From Streptomyces sp. CBMA29 (GTDB lineage: Bacteria; Actinomycetota; Actinomycetes; Streptomycetales; Streptomycetaceae), in the NCBI RefSeq assembly GCF_014596445.1, contig NZ_MECL01000062.1, positions 1-64,000 on the forward strand: a stretch of 64,000 nt of DNA, read 5' to 3'. The stretch's first letter is position 1; each line of letters starts with the position of its first letter. The translations under genes were made by a program, and so were the position numbers. Below the pieces are notes generated by a model. The model was not told where the DNA came from. It ran no database searches and worked only from the letters and a program-made list of their open reading frames with translations. Shown piece by piece: positions 54,313-62,734 of the stretch.

Positions 54313-55038
54313 ATGGAACGAGGGAGTTCAGTCGCCGACGGCGCCAAGGGCGGAGAGGGCGCCAGGGGCGCGGAGGGCGCGGAGGGCGCGGAGGGCGCCA
54401 GGGGCGCGGAGGCCGATGTCGACCGGACGGCGCGGCACCACGGCAACCGGCACGGGCGCAGCGAGCAGGCACGTATGGCCGTACTGGAAGCCGCCGACGA
54501 CCTCCTGGTCGAGAAGGGCTTCGCCGGTGTCACCATCGAGGGCATCGCGGCGCGGGCCGGGGTCGCCAAACAGACCATCTACCGCCGCTGGAACACCAAG
54601 ACCGACATCCTTCTGGACGCCTTCCTCCAGGATGCCGCCGAAGCCTTCGCCCCGGCCGACCACGGCGATCTCGGCGCCGATCTCCGCGCGCACCTGGGCC
54701 TGCTGGCCGGCTTCCTCACCGCGTCCGACGCGGGCGCGGTCTTCCGGGCCCTGCTCGGACACGCGCAGCACGACCCGGAGTTCGGGGCCGTGCTGCGCGC
54801 CCGCTGTCTCGACGAGCAGCGCCGCCGCGACCGGCTCCCGCTGGAGAACGCGGTGGGCCGCGGCGAACTCCCCGCGGGTCTCGACATGACGGCCGAGGTC
54901 GACCGGCTCGTGGGTCCGATCTACCACCGCGTCCTGGTGACCGGGGACCCGGTCGACCGGGACTTCACCGACCGCCTCGTGGACGACTTCCTGCGCCGCC
55001 ACCCTCGTGCCCGCCCCGCGTCGGACGGCACTTCTTAG
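54313..55038 (+). CDS. TetR-family regulator
   Basis: Regulator of 241 residues starting at 54313 behind GGAGG. The DNA-binding domain is VTIEGIAARAGVAKQTIYRRWNTKTDILLDAF (residues ~72-103), followed by a TetR_C_16-type domain. The N terminus is extended by about 45 residues and contains six Gly-Ala-Arg/Glu triplets from a 9-bp DNA repeat. It likely controls the divergent methyltransferase. Confidence 0.88.
   Translation: MERGSSVADGAKGGEGARGAEGAEGAEGARGAEADVDRTARHHGNRHGRSEQARMAVLEAADDLLVEKGFAGVTIEGIAARAGVAKQTIYRRWNTKTDILLDAFLQDAAEAFAPADHGDLGADLRAHLGLLAGFLTASDAGAVFRALLGHAQHDPEFGAVLRARCLDEQRRRDRLPLENAVGRGELPAGLDMTAEVDRLVGPIYHRVLVTGDPVDRDFTDRLVDDFLRRHPRARPASDGTS
54358..54411. repeat. 9-bp tandem repeat GGCGCGGAG/GGCGCCAGG x6
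   Basis: Six in-frame 9-bp units code for GAR GAE GAE GAE GAR GAE in the N-terminal tail of the TetR protein. Confidence 0.9.
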
Positions 55039-55070
55039 CGGCGCGTCGTACGTCTTCCCGTCGGCGTCCC

Positions 55071-55553
55071 TCAGGCTCCGGTGCCGTCGGCGGCGGCCTT
55101 GAGCGCCGCCAGGTCGATCTTCTTCATGCCGAGCATCGCCTTCATCGCGCGCTGGCCGCGCGCCGTGTCGGGGTCGTTCAGCATCGCCACCATGCCGGTG
55201 GGGACGACCTGCCAGGACAGCCCGTACTTGTCCTTGAGCCATCCGCACGGGCCCTCGGAGCCGCCGCCCTCGGTGAGCCGGGCCCAGTAGTGGTCGACCT
55301 CGGCCTGGTCCTCACAGGTGATGAGCAGCGAGACGGCCTCGGTGAAGGGGAACTCGGGGCCGCCGTTGATCGCGATGTACGGCTGGCCGTCCAGCTCGAA
55401 CTCCACGGTCAGTACGGTGCCCGCCTCGCGCGGACCGGCCTCGCCGTAGTAGGTGGTGTCGGTGATCCGCGAGTTCGGGAAGACCGAGACGTAGAATTCG
55501 GCGGCTTCCTGGCTCTCGGTGTCGAACCAGAGGTTGGGGGTGATCCGGGGCAT
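55071..55553 (-). CDS. PhnB-like VOC-superfamily protein
   Basis: Protein of 160 residues of the 3-demethylubiquinone-methyltransferase-like (PhnB) class. MPRITPNLWFDTESQEAAEFYVSVFPNSRI, INGGPEFPFTEAVSLLI, GWLKDKYGLSWQVVP and AMKAMLGMKKIDLAAL are typical. The fold is certain, but the biochemical role of this class is unknown. Confidence 0.9.
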   Translation of the reverse strand: MPRITPNLWFDTESQEAAEFYVSVFPNSRITDTTYYGEAGPREAGTVLTVEFELDGQPYIAINGGPEFPFTEAVSLLITCEDQAEVDHYWARLTEGGGSEGPCGWLKDKYGLSWQVVPTGMVAMLNDPDTARGQRAMKAMLGMKKIDLAALKAAADGTGA

Positions 55554-55658
55554 CGCGGTCTCCTCGCGTCAGGCTGTCGTCGGCGTCCGAGCGCCGCCGT
55601 TCACCTTTATGACCGGCCGCCCGCCGAAAACTCATCGGCGACACAGCACCCGCGCGGC

Positions 55659-57062
55659 TCAGTCCCCCAGCCGGTCGATCTGCCGGATCTTGTTGGTGAC
55701 GTCGAGCGCCGCGACCTTGTAGGACTCGGCGAGCGTCGGGTAATTGAAGACGGCGTCCACGAGGTAGTCGACGGTGCCGCCGCAGCCCATCACGGCGTGG
55801 CCGATGTGGATCAGCTCGGTGGCGCCGGTGCCGAAGCAGTGGACGCCGAGCAGCTTGCGGTCCTCCGGCGAGACCAGCAGCTTCAGCATGCCGTGCGCGT
55901 CACCGATGATCTGGCCGCGGGCCAGCTCGCGGTAACGGGACACACCGACCTCGAACGGCACCAGCTCGTCGGTGAGCTGGTCCTCGGTGCGGCCGATGAA
56001 GCTGACCTCGGGAATGGTGTAGATGCCGATCGGCTGGCCGTCCCGCATCGCGTGCACCGGTTCGCCGCAGGCGTGGTACGCGGCGGTCCTGCCCTGCTCC
56101 ATCGAGGTCGCGGCCAGGGCGGGGAAGCCGATGACGTCACCGACGGCGTAGATGTGCGGGACCGCGGTGCGGAAGTGCTCGTCCACCGATATCCGGCCGC
56201 GCCTGTCGGCTTGCAGACCGGCCTTGTCGAGGTCGAGTTCGTCGGTCAGGCCCTGCCGTCCCGCCGAGTACATCACGGCGTCAGCGGCGATCTTCTTGCC
56301 GCTCTCCAGCACGGTCAGGGTGCCGCGCTCGTGCCGTGAGACCGCCGCGACCGTCTCGCCGAAGCGGAAGGTGACCGCGAGATCCCGCAGGTGGTACTTG
56401 AGCGCCTCGACGATCTCGGCGTCGCAGAAGTCCAGCATTCCCTCGCGCTGCTCCACCACGGTGATCTTGCTGCCGAGGGCGGCGAACATCGACGCGTACT
56501 CCATGCCGATGACTCCGGCGCCGACGATCACCATGGACCGCGGCACCCGCTCCATGCTGAGGACGCTGTCGGAGTCCAGCACCGTACGGTCGTCGAACTC
56601 GACGCTCGCCGGGCGCGCGGGCCGGGTGCCGGTGGCGATGACGATGTGCTCGGCCGTCACCAGCCGGTCCTGGCCGACCGTGTCGCGCACCGCGACGGTG
56701 TGCTGGTCGACGAAGCGCCCGGTGCCGGAGAGCAGCGCGACCTGGTTCCTGGAGAGCTGACTGCGGATCACATCGACCTCGCGGCCGACCACATGCTGCG
56801 TCCTCGCGGTCAGGTCCGCGACGGTGATGTCCTCCTTGAGCCGGTAGCTCTGGCCGTACAGATCCCGCTGGTTGAGGCCGGTGAGGTAGAGCACCGCCTC
56901 CCGCAGCGTCTTGGACGGGATCGTGCCGGTGTGGATCGACACCCCGCCCAGCGAGTCCGCGCGGTCCACCACCGCCGCCCGCCGTCCGAGCTTGGCCGCC
57001 GCGATGGCGGCCTTCTGACCACCAGGACCTGAACCGATCACCAACACGTCGAAGTCGGGCAC
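55659..57062 (-). CDS. sthA: Soluble pyridine nucleotide transhydrogenase
   Basis: FAD-dependent enzyme of 467 residues that equilibrates NADH and [25 protein letters not shown] opens the FAD domain. The segment [18 protein letters not shown] lacks the redox-active cysteine pair of lipoamide dehydrogenases, which is characteristic of Sth[18 protein letters not shown] is the NAD motif and [21 protein letters not shown] the second FAD motif. The start is GTG 57062. It balances cofactors for general metabolism and is not evidently tied to its neighbours. Confidence 0.93.
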   Translation of the reverse strand: MPDFDVLVIGSGPGGQKAAIAAAKLGRRAAVVDRADSLGGVSIHTGTIPSKTLREAVLYLTGLNQRDLYGQSYRLKEDITVADLTARTQHVVGREVDVIRSQLSRNQVALLSGTGRFVDQHTVAVRDTVGQDRLVTAEHIVIATGTRPARPASVEFDDRTVLDSDSVLSMERVPRSMVIVGAGVIGMEYASMFAALGSKITVVEQREGMLDFCDAEIVEALKYHLRDLAVTFRFGETVAAVSRHERGTLTVLESGKKIAADAVMYSAGRQGLTDELDLDKAGLQADRRGRISVDEHFRTAVPHIYAVGDVIGFPALAATSMEQGRTAAYHACGEPVHAMRDGQPIGIYTIPEVSFIGRTEDQLTDELVPFEVGVSRYRELARGQIIGDAHGMLKLLVSPEDRKLLGVHCFGTGATELIHIGHAVMGCGGTVDYLVDAVFNYPTLAESYKVAALDVTNKIRQIDRLGD

Positions 57063-57294
57063 ACCAGCGAGTGTGACAGTCGGCGGGCCGCCTCGGAAGG
57101 CTTTGCCGAACAGGGCCGCCCGCGGCCGTAGTCGCGCTGTCGCCGGTCCGCTACGTGACCGGCCGCCCCGCCCGCTGCCCCGGCGCGGTCCCGCGGTTGG
57201 GGCGCGGTGACCGGCACGGCTGCCGCACCCCACCGACAGCGCGCTTGTGCCCGATGACGATGATGGTCACCGGACCTGCGGAAAGGACTCATTC

Positions 57295-59505
57295 ATGACC
57301 ACCATCCCCGCGCGGATCGTGACCCTGCGCGCGGCAGGAGTCGCCCTCGTCGTGGAACTCGGCGAGCCGGTGCCCAGAGTCCTGCACTGGGGCGCCGACC
57401 TCGGCGACCTCTCCGACGCGGACCTCGCCGCGCTGAGCCTGACCGCCGAGGGCGCGGTGCTCAACAACTCCCTCGACGTCCCGCGCCGGTTCACCGTCTG
57501 GCCCACCGAGGCCGACGGCTGGTCGGGCAACCCCGCCCAGCAGGGCCACCGCGCGGGCACCGCGACCACCCCGCGGCCGATCCTGACCGGCGCCGAGCAC
57601 CACCAGCCGGTGGGCGGCGGTGGCGAGTTGGTGATCGACCTGCGCGACGCCGTCTCGGATCTCGACATCGTCGTCACCTACCTCCTCGAACCGTCGGGCG
57701 TCCTCGCCGTGAGCGCCGAACTGACCGCGGGCGAGGGAGCGGGGAAGGGCGCGGCCGACGCCCCGCCGTACGACCTGGCGGCCCTCGGCCTCCTGCTGCC
57801 GCTGCCCGAACGCGCGGGCGAGGTACTGGACTTCACCGGCAAGTGGAGCAGGGAACGCTCCCCGCAGCGCCGCCCGCTGCACTACGGCTCGTACGTCCGC
57901 GAGGTCCGGCGCGGCAAGCCCGGCGTCGACTCGCCCTACCTGCTGACCGTCGGCGTGCCCGGCTTCGGCTTCCGGGACGGCGAGGTGTGGGGCCTGCACG
58001 TCGGGTGGAGCGGCGACCAGCGGTATCTCGTCGAGCGGCTGCCGGAAGGTGCGGGCAGCGACCACGCTGTGGTCCTCGGCGGCGGCGAGCTGCTGCGGGC
58101 GGGCGAGGTACGGCTGGCACCGGGCGAGACCTACACCTCCCCCGCCTGCTATTTCGCCTGGTCCGACGCGGGACTCGACGGGCTCGCCGACCGCTTCCAC
58201 ACCCTGCTGCGCGCGCGCCCCACTCACCCGGCGACCCCGCGCCCGCTGATCCTCAACAGCTGGGAGGCGGTCTACTTCGACCACGACCTGGACCGGCTGC
58301 TGCGGCTGGTCGACCGGGCCGCCGAGGTCGGCGTCGAGCGCTTCGTCCTGGACGACGGCTGGTTCAAGGGCCGCCGCGACGACACCGCGGGCCTCGGCGA
58401 CTGGACGGTGGACACGACCGTCTGGCCCGACGGCCTGACCCCGCTGGCCGAGCACGTCCGCTCCCTCGGCATGGAGTTCGGGCTGTGGGTCGAGCCGGAG
58501 ATGGTCAACCTCGACTCCGACCTCGCCCGCGACCACCCGGGCTGGATCCTCGGCCCCTCGGCGGGCCTCGGCCCCAGCTCCCGGCACCAGTACACGCTCG
58601 ACCTCGCCAACGAGGACGCCTGGCGGTACCTGCTCACCTCGCTCGACACCCTCGTCGGCCGGTACGGGATCGGCTACCTGAAGTGGGACCACAACCGTGA
58701 GCTGCACGAGGCGGTCGAGCGCGGCCCCGGCGGCGTCGACCGGCCCGGCAGCCGCGCCCAGGTACTCGCCCTGTACCGGCTGATCGACGCGCTCAAGGCC
58801 CGCCACCCGGGACTGGAGATCGAGAGCTGCGCCAGCGGCGGCGGCCGGATCGACCTCGGCGTCCTCGCCCGTACCGACCGGGTGTGGGCCTCGGACTGCA
58901 ACGACCCGGTGGAACGGCAGACCATCCAGCGCTGGACCGGCCAGTTGCTGCCGCCAGAACTCGTCGGCGCGCATGTCGGCCCCACCCCGAGCCACACCAC
59001 CGGGCGCCCCGGCACCGACACCTTCCGGATGGCCACGGCCCTGTTCGGCCACGCGGGCATCGAACAGGACCTCAGCCGCTGCACCCCCGAGGAGCTGGCC
59101 CGCCTGACCCACTGGTCCGCGCTCTACCGCGAGCAGCGCCCGCTGCTGCACTCGGGACGGGTGGTCCGCGCCGACCTCGCGGGCGGCGCCGTCCTGCTGC
59201 ACGGCGTCGTCGCGGCCGACGGGTCCGCCGCGCTGTACGCGTGGGCCAGGATCGCCACCTCGCCCGAGGGCCAGTCGGGCCGTGTCCGGCTGCCGGGTCT
59301 GGACCCCGCCACCGCCTACCAGGTCCGCGTCCGCACCGAGATCGGCCTGCCGTCCTTCCACCAGACGACCGCGCCGCCGTGGCTGGCCCGCGCCCTCGAG
59401 GGCTGGCTGCCGCTGCCCGGCGCCGTCCTGGCCACGGCGGGAATCCCCATGCCGACGCTCGACCCGGAGCACGCGATGCTCATCGAGGTGCGCGCGGCAC
59501 CCTGA
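57295..59505 (+). CDS. GH36 alpha-galactosidase
   Basis: Enzyme of 736 residues without a signal peptide, hence intracellular. The nucleophile is Asp465 in YLKWDHN and the acid/base Asp537 in SDCNDPVERQTIQR. Other GH36 features are FVLDDGWFKGRRDD, FGLWVEPEMVN, LDLANEDAWRYL and ESCASGGGRIDLG. ATG 57295 follows GAAAGGA. It would hydrolyse alpha-galactosides such as melibiose or raffinose after uptake. No transporter adjoins it. The following 77 bp lead to a possible small peptide gene. Confidence 0.94.
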   Translation: MTTIPARIVTLRAAGVALVVELGEPVPRVLHWGADLGDLSDADLAALSLTAEGAVLNNSLDVPRRFTVWPTEADGWSGNPAQQGHRAGTATTPRPILTGAEHHQPVGGGGELVIDLRDAVSDLDIVVTYLLEPSGVLAVSAELTAGEGAGKGAADAPPYDLAALGLLLPLPERAGEVLDFTGKWSRERSPQRRPLHYGSYVREVRRGKPGVDSPYLLTVGVPGFGFRDGEVWGLHVGWSGDQRYLVERLPEGAGSDHAVVLGGGELLRAGEVRLAPGETYTSPACYFAWSDAGLDGLADRFHTLLRARPTHPATPRPLILNSWEAVYFDHDLDRLLRLVDRAAEVGVERFVLDDGWFKGRRDDTAGLGDWTVDTTVWPDGLTPLAEHVRSLGMEFGLWVEPEMVNLDSDLARDHPGWILGPSAGLGPSSRHQYTLDLANEDAWRYLLTSLDTLVGRYGIGYLKWDHNRELHEAVERGPGGVDRPGSRAQVLALYRLIDALKARHPGLEIESCASGGGRIDLGVLARTDRVWASDCNDPVERQTIQRWTGQLLPPELVGAHVGPTPSHTTGRPGTDTFRMATALFGHAGIEQDLSRCTPEELARLTHWSALYREQRPLLHSGRVVRADLAGGAVLLHGVVAADGSAALYAWARIATSPEGQSGRVRLPGLDPATAYQVRVRTEIGLPSFHQTTAPPWLARALEGWLPLPGAVLATAGIPMPTLDPEHAMLIEVRAAP

Positions 59506-59582
59506 CGCGGCGGACCGCCGGGCGACGCGCGTACGGTCCGGGGGAGCCCATTGGGGGAGGCGTTTCTACCCCAGGTGTACGA

Positions 59583-59666
59583 ATGTCGAATCCACCGGCG
59601 CAGGCGGCGCGGCGAACCGCCCTCGAACGGGTCACGGACCCGCACGGGGGCGGTTCGCCCTGTTAG
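59583..59666 (+). CDS. Candidate 27-residue peptide gene
   Basis: A short frame starting ATG 59583, with CAGGTG seven bases upstream, encodes a 27-residue basic peptide that begins MSNPPAQAARR and ends DPHGGGSPC. It stops 38 bp before an alpha/beta hydrolase with a Cys nucleophile. The Gly-rich end with a terminal Cys resembles small precursor or signalling peptides, but I cannot name a family. Codon use is as expected for the genome. It could also be chance. Confidence 0.4.
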   Translation: MSNPPAQAARRTALERVTDPHGGGSPC

Positions 59667-59704
59667 GCAGGAGTCGATGCCCGCCATCGAACCCTGGAGT
59701 CCCC

Positions 59705-60715
59705 TTGTCCTTCGCCACCGCCGCCCGCGAGGAGCCGACCGCCTGCCTGCCCGGCCCGGTGCCCGCCCAGAGCGACGGCGCCGCGGCGCGGTCATTCGCC
59801 CGGATCAGTGAATGGCATCTGGAGTACGAGGGCTTCCGGTACACCTGCCGGATCAGGCACCACGAACGGCCGGTCGACGCCCCCCTGCTGATCCTCGGCG
59901 GCTCCTCCCAGGACCGGCACTCGTGGATGCGGCACGAGCAACGGATCGGCACCGCCGCCGACGTGATCACCGTCGACCTGCCGGGCTACGGCACCGCCGA
60001 CTTCCTCCCGGCGTTCTACGGCATCGACTTCCTGGCCGCCGTCGTCCGGCATCTGCTGGACGAGCTGGTGGTGCCCGCCGTCACCCTCGTCGCGGCCTGC
60101 TTCGGCGGCGCCGTCGGCCTGCGCTTCGCCCAGCACTACCCGGCGCGCGTCGAGCGGCTGTTGTTCGTCGGCATGACGACCCGGATCCCGCCGGACTACG
60201 CGGCGGCCATGGAGCGCTGGGACGGCATGATCGACCGCGGCGAGACCGACCGGATCGCCCGCGAGCTCACCGACCGCTTCATGTCCCCGCCCGGCACCGG
60301 CCGGGTACGCAAGCACGCGGCCGTCGCCCGCCTGGTGTACGGCGGTCTGATCGGCCAGGACGCCGAGCAGTTGCGGAAGTCCGCCGAGCACAACAAGCGG
60401 CTGATGCGGCACGAGTGGTACCGGCCGGAGCCCGTACCCGCGGTGCCCAGCCTGGTCGTCACCGGCGAGTACGACACGCTGTGCACCCCGGAGATGGGAC
60501 GCGAGGTCGCCGCGGTGCTGCGCGCCGCCACCTTCCTGACCATCGACGAGACCGACCACCTCGCGCCGGTCGAGCGGATCGCGGACTTCGCCGACCTCGT
60601 CACCCGCTTCTGCGCCGACCTCGCGCTGGACGGCCTGCCGTACTGCAGCGCCCCCGAGACGGCCGCGGCCGGCACGCTCCGGGAACCGGCCGTCGCCTGG
60701 CGCGGCCGACCGTAA
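59705..60715 (+). CDS. Alpha/beta hydrolase with cysteine nucleophile
   Basis: Fold protein of 336 residues. The nucleophile elbow is AACFGGAVG, so Cys132 replaces Ser. The acid is in VTGEYDTLCTP and the histidine in DETDHLAPV, so a Cys-His-Asp triad is complete. LLILGGSSQDRHSW is the oxyanion region. I chose TTG 59705, which has GGAG six bases upstream; GTG 59759 is an alternative. It follows the candidate peptide gene. Substrate could be a thioester or activated ester; the role is unknown. Confidence 0.8.
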   Translation: MSFATAAREEPTACLPGPVPAQSDGAAARSFARISEWHLEYEGFRYTCRIRHHERPVDAPLLILGGSSQDRHSWMRHEQRIGTAADVITVDLPGYGTADFLPAFYGIDFLAAVVRHLLDELVVPAVTLVAACFGGAVGLRFAQHYPARVERLLFVGMTTRIPPDYAAAMERWDGMIDRGETDRIARELTDRFMSPPGTGRVRKHAAVARLVYGGLIGQDAEQLRKSAEHNKRLMRHEWYRPEPVPAVPSLVVTGEYDTLCTPEMGREVAAVLRAATFLTIDETDHLAPVERIADFADLVTRFCADLALDGLPYCSAPETAAAGTLREPAVAWRGRP

Positions 60716-60772
60716 CGACCGACCGTAACGGCCGGCGGTCACGACTGACCGTAACGACCGGCGGTCACGAGA
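60708..60772. repeat. 26-bp tandem repeat with internal dyads, 2.5 copies
   Basis: Two 26-bp units (60721-60746 and 60747-60772) and a partial copy overlapping the hydrolase stop contain GACCG...CGGTC dyads. They lie between convergent genes and probably act in transcription termination. Confidence 0.75.
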
Positions 60773-60797
60773 GTCCGAAAGGGCAGGGGACCCGCGC

Positions 60798-61577
60798 TCA
60801 CGGGGTCGGGATGCCCGCGGGCTTGTTCGGCAGGCCGAAGCGGACCGGGACGCCGGGGGAGTACAGCACGCTGACCGGGTCTCCCAGCGGCCGGGCGAGA
60901 CCGGCGGCCGTCACCACGTCCTCGTCCAGGGACAGCAGCTCGGCCCGGTGCAGCGGCCAGCGCGGATGGGCGTTGGGCAGATACACCGGCCGCCCGAAGA
61001 AGGCGTTGTGCATGCCCCAGCGGGCGGTGAGGAAGTGTTCGAGTTCGGTGGGCTCCGCCACCGGCTCACCGATCCGTACGCTCAGCGAGGCCCGCGCGCC
61101 GCGCGGCCCCGGCCAGCGGCGGGAACTGGTGTACGTGATGGTGTCGGCGTCCCGGCGCACCGACATCCGCGACCACAGATAGGGCAGCCGGAAGACGCCC
61201 CGGCCCACGACGACCGGTATCAGCCGGGACGCGTCCAGCGACCGGAACACCACACCGCGCCGCCCCCGCTCGTCCACCGAGTACAGCCGCACGTTCGTCT
61301 CGGGGAAGGTCCCCAGATACGGCACACCGGGCAGCCGGAACCAGCCGACCCGGTGCATACGGAAAGCGACCAGACCCACGTACGTGACGCCGTGCAGGGT
61401 GTCGGGCCGTACGCCCGGCGGCAGCAGCGGCGCCACCAGCTCCGGCTCCACCGGCCAGTGCACGAAGGCCAGGTCCAGCCACCACTGCGTCATCAGCGGC
61501 TCGGCCGCGGCGCCGGGCGGCGCCTCGGCCACGATCGGCTCCGCGTCGGCGGGGATGGTGGACACGCCGTCCAGCAT
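60798..61577 (-). CDS. DUF2071 (YqjF family) protein
   Basis: Protein of 259 residues of the YqjF/DUF2071 family. HWPVEPELVAPLLPPGVRPDTLHGVTYVGLVAFRM and FPETNVRLYSVDERGRRGVVFRSLDASRL are diagnostic. The function of the family is unknown. Acetoacetate-decarboxylase-like fold relationship has been suggested for it. It is convergent with the Cys-hydrolase. Confidence 0.9.
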   Translation of the reverse strand: MLDGVSTIPADAEPIVAEAPPGAAAEPLMTQWWLDLAFVHWPVEPELVAPLLPPGVRPDTLHGVTYVGLVAFRMHRVGWFRLPGVPYLGTFPETNVRLYSVDERGRRGVVFRSLDASRLIPVVVGRGVFRLPYLWSRMSVRRDADTITYTSSRRWPGPRGARASLSVRIGEPVAEPTELEHFLTARWGMHNAFFGRPVYLPNAHPRWPLHRAELLSLDEDVVTAAGLARPLGDPVSVLYSPGVPVRFGLPNKPAGIPTP

Positions 61578-61618
61578 GCCACCGCCGTGTCACCCGCCCG
61601 GCTGCGGGGGACGGCCGG

Positions 61619-61972
61619 TCAGCTCGGGCGCGGGCGGTAGCGGATCTCCAGCATCAGACAGCCGGGGCCCGTGCGGTACGGGCCGTGCGGCATGCCGGGA
61701 GGGCGGGACGCGAAGTGGCCGCTGGTGAAGGTCTTCCCCAGAGTCAGGTCCTCCAGTTCGCCCTCCAGGAGATAGACCTCCTCGTAGTAGGCGTGCCTGA
61801 TCACCCCGGCGGCGGACGTGTCGAGCCCCGGCTCCCAGCGTGCGAGCCGGGTCAGCTCCGCGCCGTCGGCGGCCGGGTCGGCGGACAGCACGCGCTCGCT
61901 GACGCCCGGCGAGCCCTCCGCCGGGGTCCACGGGATATCCGCGGCGGCGCGGAATTCGTGTTCGTCCTTCAC
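61619..61972 (-). CDS. ChrR-like cupin-domain protein
   Basis: Single-cupin protein of 117 residues. The motif RHAYYEEVYLLEGELEDL, with GHFASRPPGMPHGPYRTGPG, gives the cupin metal histidine and glutamate. It resembles the ChrR C-terminal cupin. GTG 61972 follows GAAAGAGG. It is divergent from a GNAT acetyltransferase; the shared promoter segment is about 90 bp. The function is unknown. Confidence 0.78.
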   Translation of the reverse strand: MKDEHEFRAAADIPWTPAEGSPGVSERVLSADPAADGAELTRLARWEPGLDTSAAGVIRHAYYEEVYLLEGELEDLTLGKTFTSGHFASRPPGMPHGPYRTGPGCLMLEIRYRPRPS

Positions 61973-62027
61973 GGTGAGACCTCTTTCAGCACGGGTACGG
62001 GGGTGCGGGCGCCGGGCTCGAATTCGG

Positions 62028-62056
62028 TTGACCGACGCATTCGGCCGGTATAGCAA
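62028..62056 (+). promoter_or_regulatory. Sigma70-type promoter of a probable leaderless GNAT mRNA
   Basis: TTGACC (62028-62033) and TAGCAA (62051-62056) are 17 bp apart, and the ATG follows by only 6 bases. The start point would fall at or near the A of the start codon. No ribosome site is present. Confidence 0.6.
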
Positions 62057-62062
62057 TGCCGG

Positions 62063-62593
62063 ATGATAGAAGGCGAGAAGATCCAGCTCAGGGCCAGGTT
62101 CGAGAGCGATGTCCCGGTGCTCCACGCCGAGTTGCAGGACGACGTGGTGGGCAGGTCCCGCTCCGACTCCCGCCCCTGGCGCCCCGTATCGCCGGACACG
62201 GCGGACTCACCGTACGCGGTGAACGGGCTTCCTCCGGAGGTGGTCGTCTTCTCCGTGGTGGAGACCCGGACGCGGGAGCTGGCGGGCGCGGCCTCGATGT
62301 GGGGCATCGACACCCACAACCGGCTCGCCCACCTCGGCATCGGCCTGCGCCCCGGCTACCGCGGTCGCGGCCTCGGCACCGATGTCGTCCGTACGCTGTG
62401 CCACTACGGCTTCGTCGTGCGCGGCCTGCACCGTATCCAGCTCGAAACCCTCGCCGACAACACCGGGATGATCACCGCGGCCACGCGCGCCGGATTCCGT
62501 GTCGAGGGAACGCTGCGCCGGGCGGCCTGGGTGTACGGCTCCTTCCTCGACGAGGTGGTGCTCGGGCTGCTCGCCGACGAGTGGACCCCGTAG
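62063..62593 (+). CDS. GNAT N-acetyltransferase (RimJ/RimL type)
   Basis: Acyl-CoA-dependent acetyltransferase of 176 residues. LAHLGIGLRPGYRGRGLGTDVVRTLCHYGF holds the acetyl-CoA loop (R/Q-x-x-G-x-G/A as GYRGRGLG), and IQLETLADNTGMITAATRAGFRVEGTLR is the RimJ/RimL C-terminal signature. It is likely translated from a leaderless transcript. The acceptor is unknown. Confidence 0.88.
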   Translation: MIEGEKIQLRARFESDVPVLHAELQDDVVGRSRSDSRPWRPVSPDTADSPYAVNGLPPEVVVFSVVETRTRELAGAASMWGIDTHNRLAHLGIGLRPGYRGRGLGTDVVRTLCHYGFVVRGLHRIQLETLADNTGMITAATRAGFRVEGTLRRAAWVYGSFLDEVVLGLLADEWTP

Positions 62594-62734
62594 GGCGGAC
62601 TCACCGCGCCCGGCGGGCGGGCGGACGGGCGGACACCCGGAGGGTCACGCGGCGCGGTCCGTGGGCCTCACGCACGCGGCAGGAAGCGGCCGACCCGCCT
62701 GGCCGGGAAGACGTATTGTCCGATATGCGCCGTT

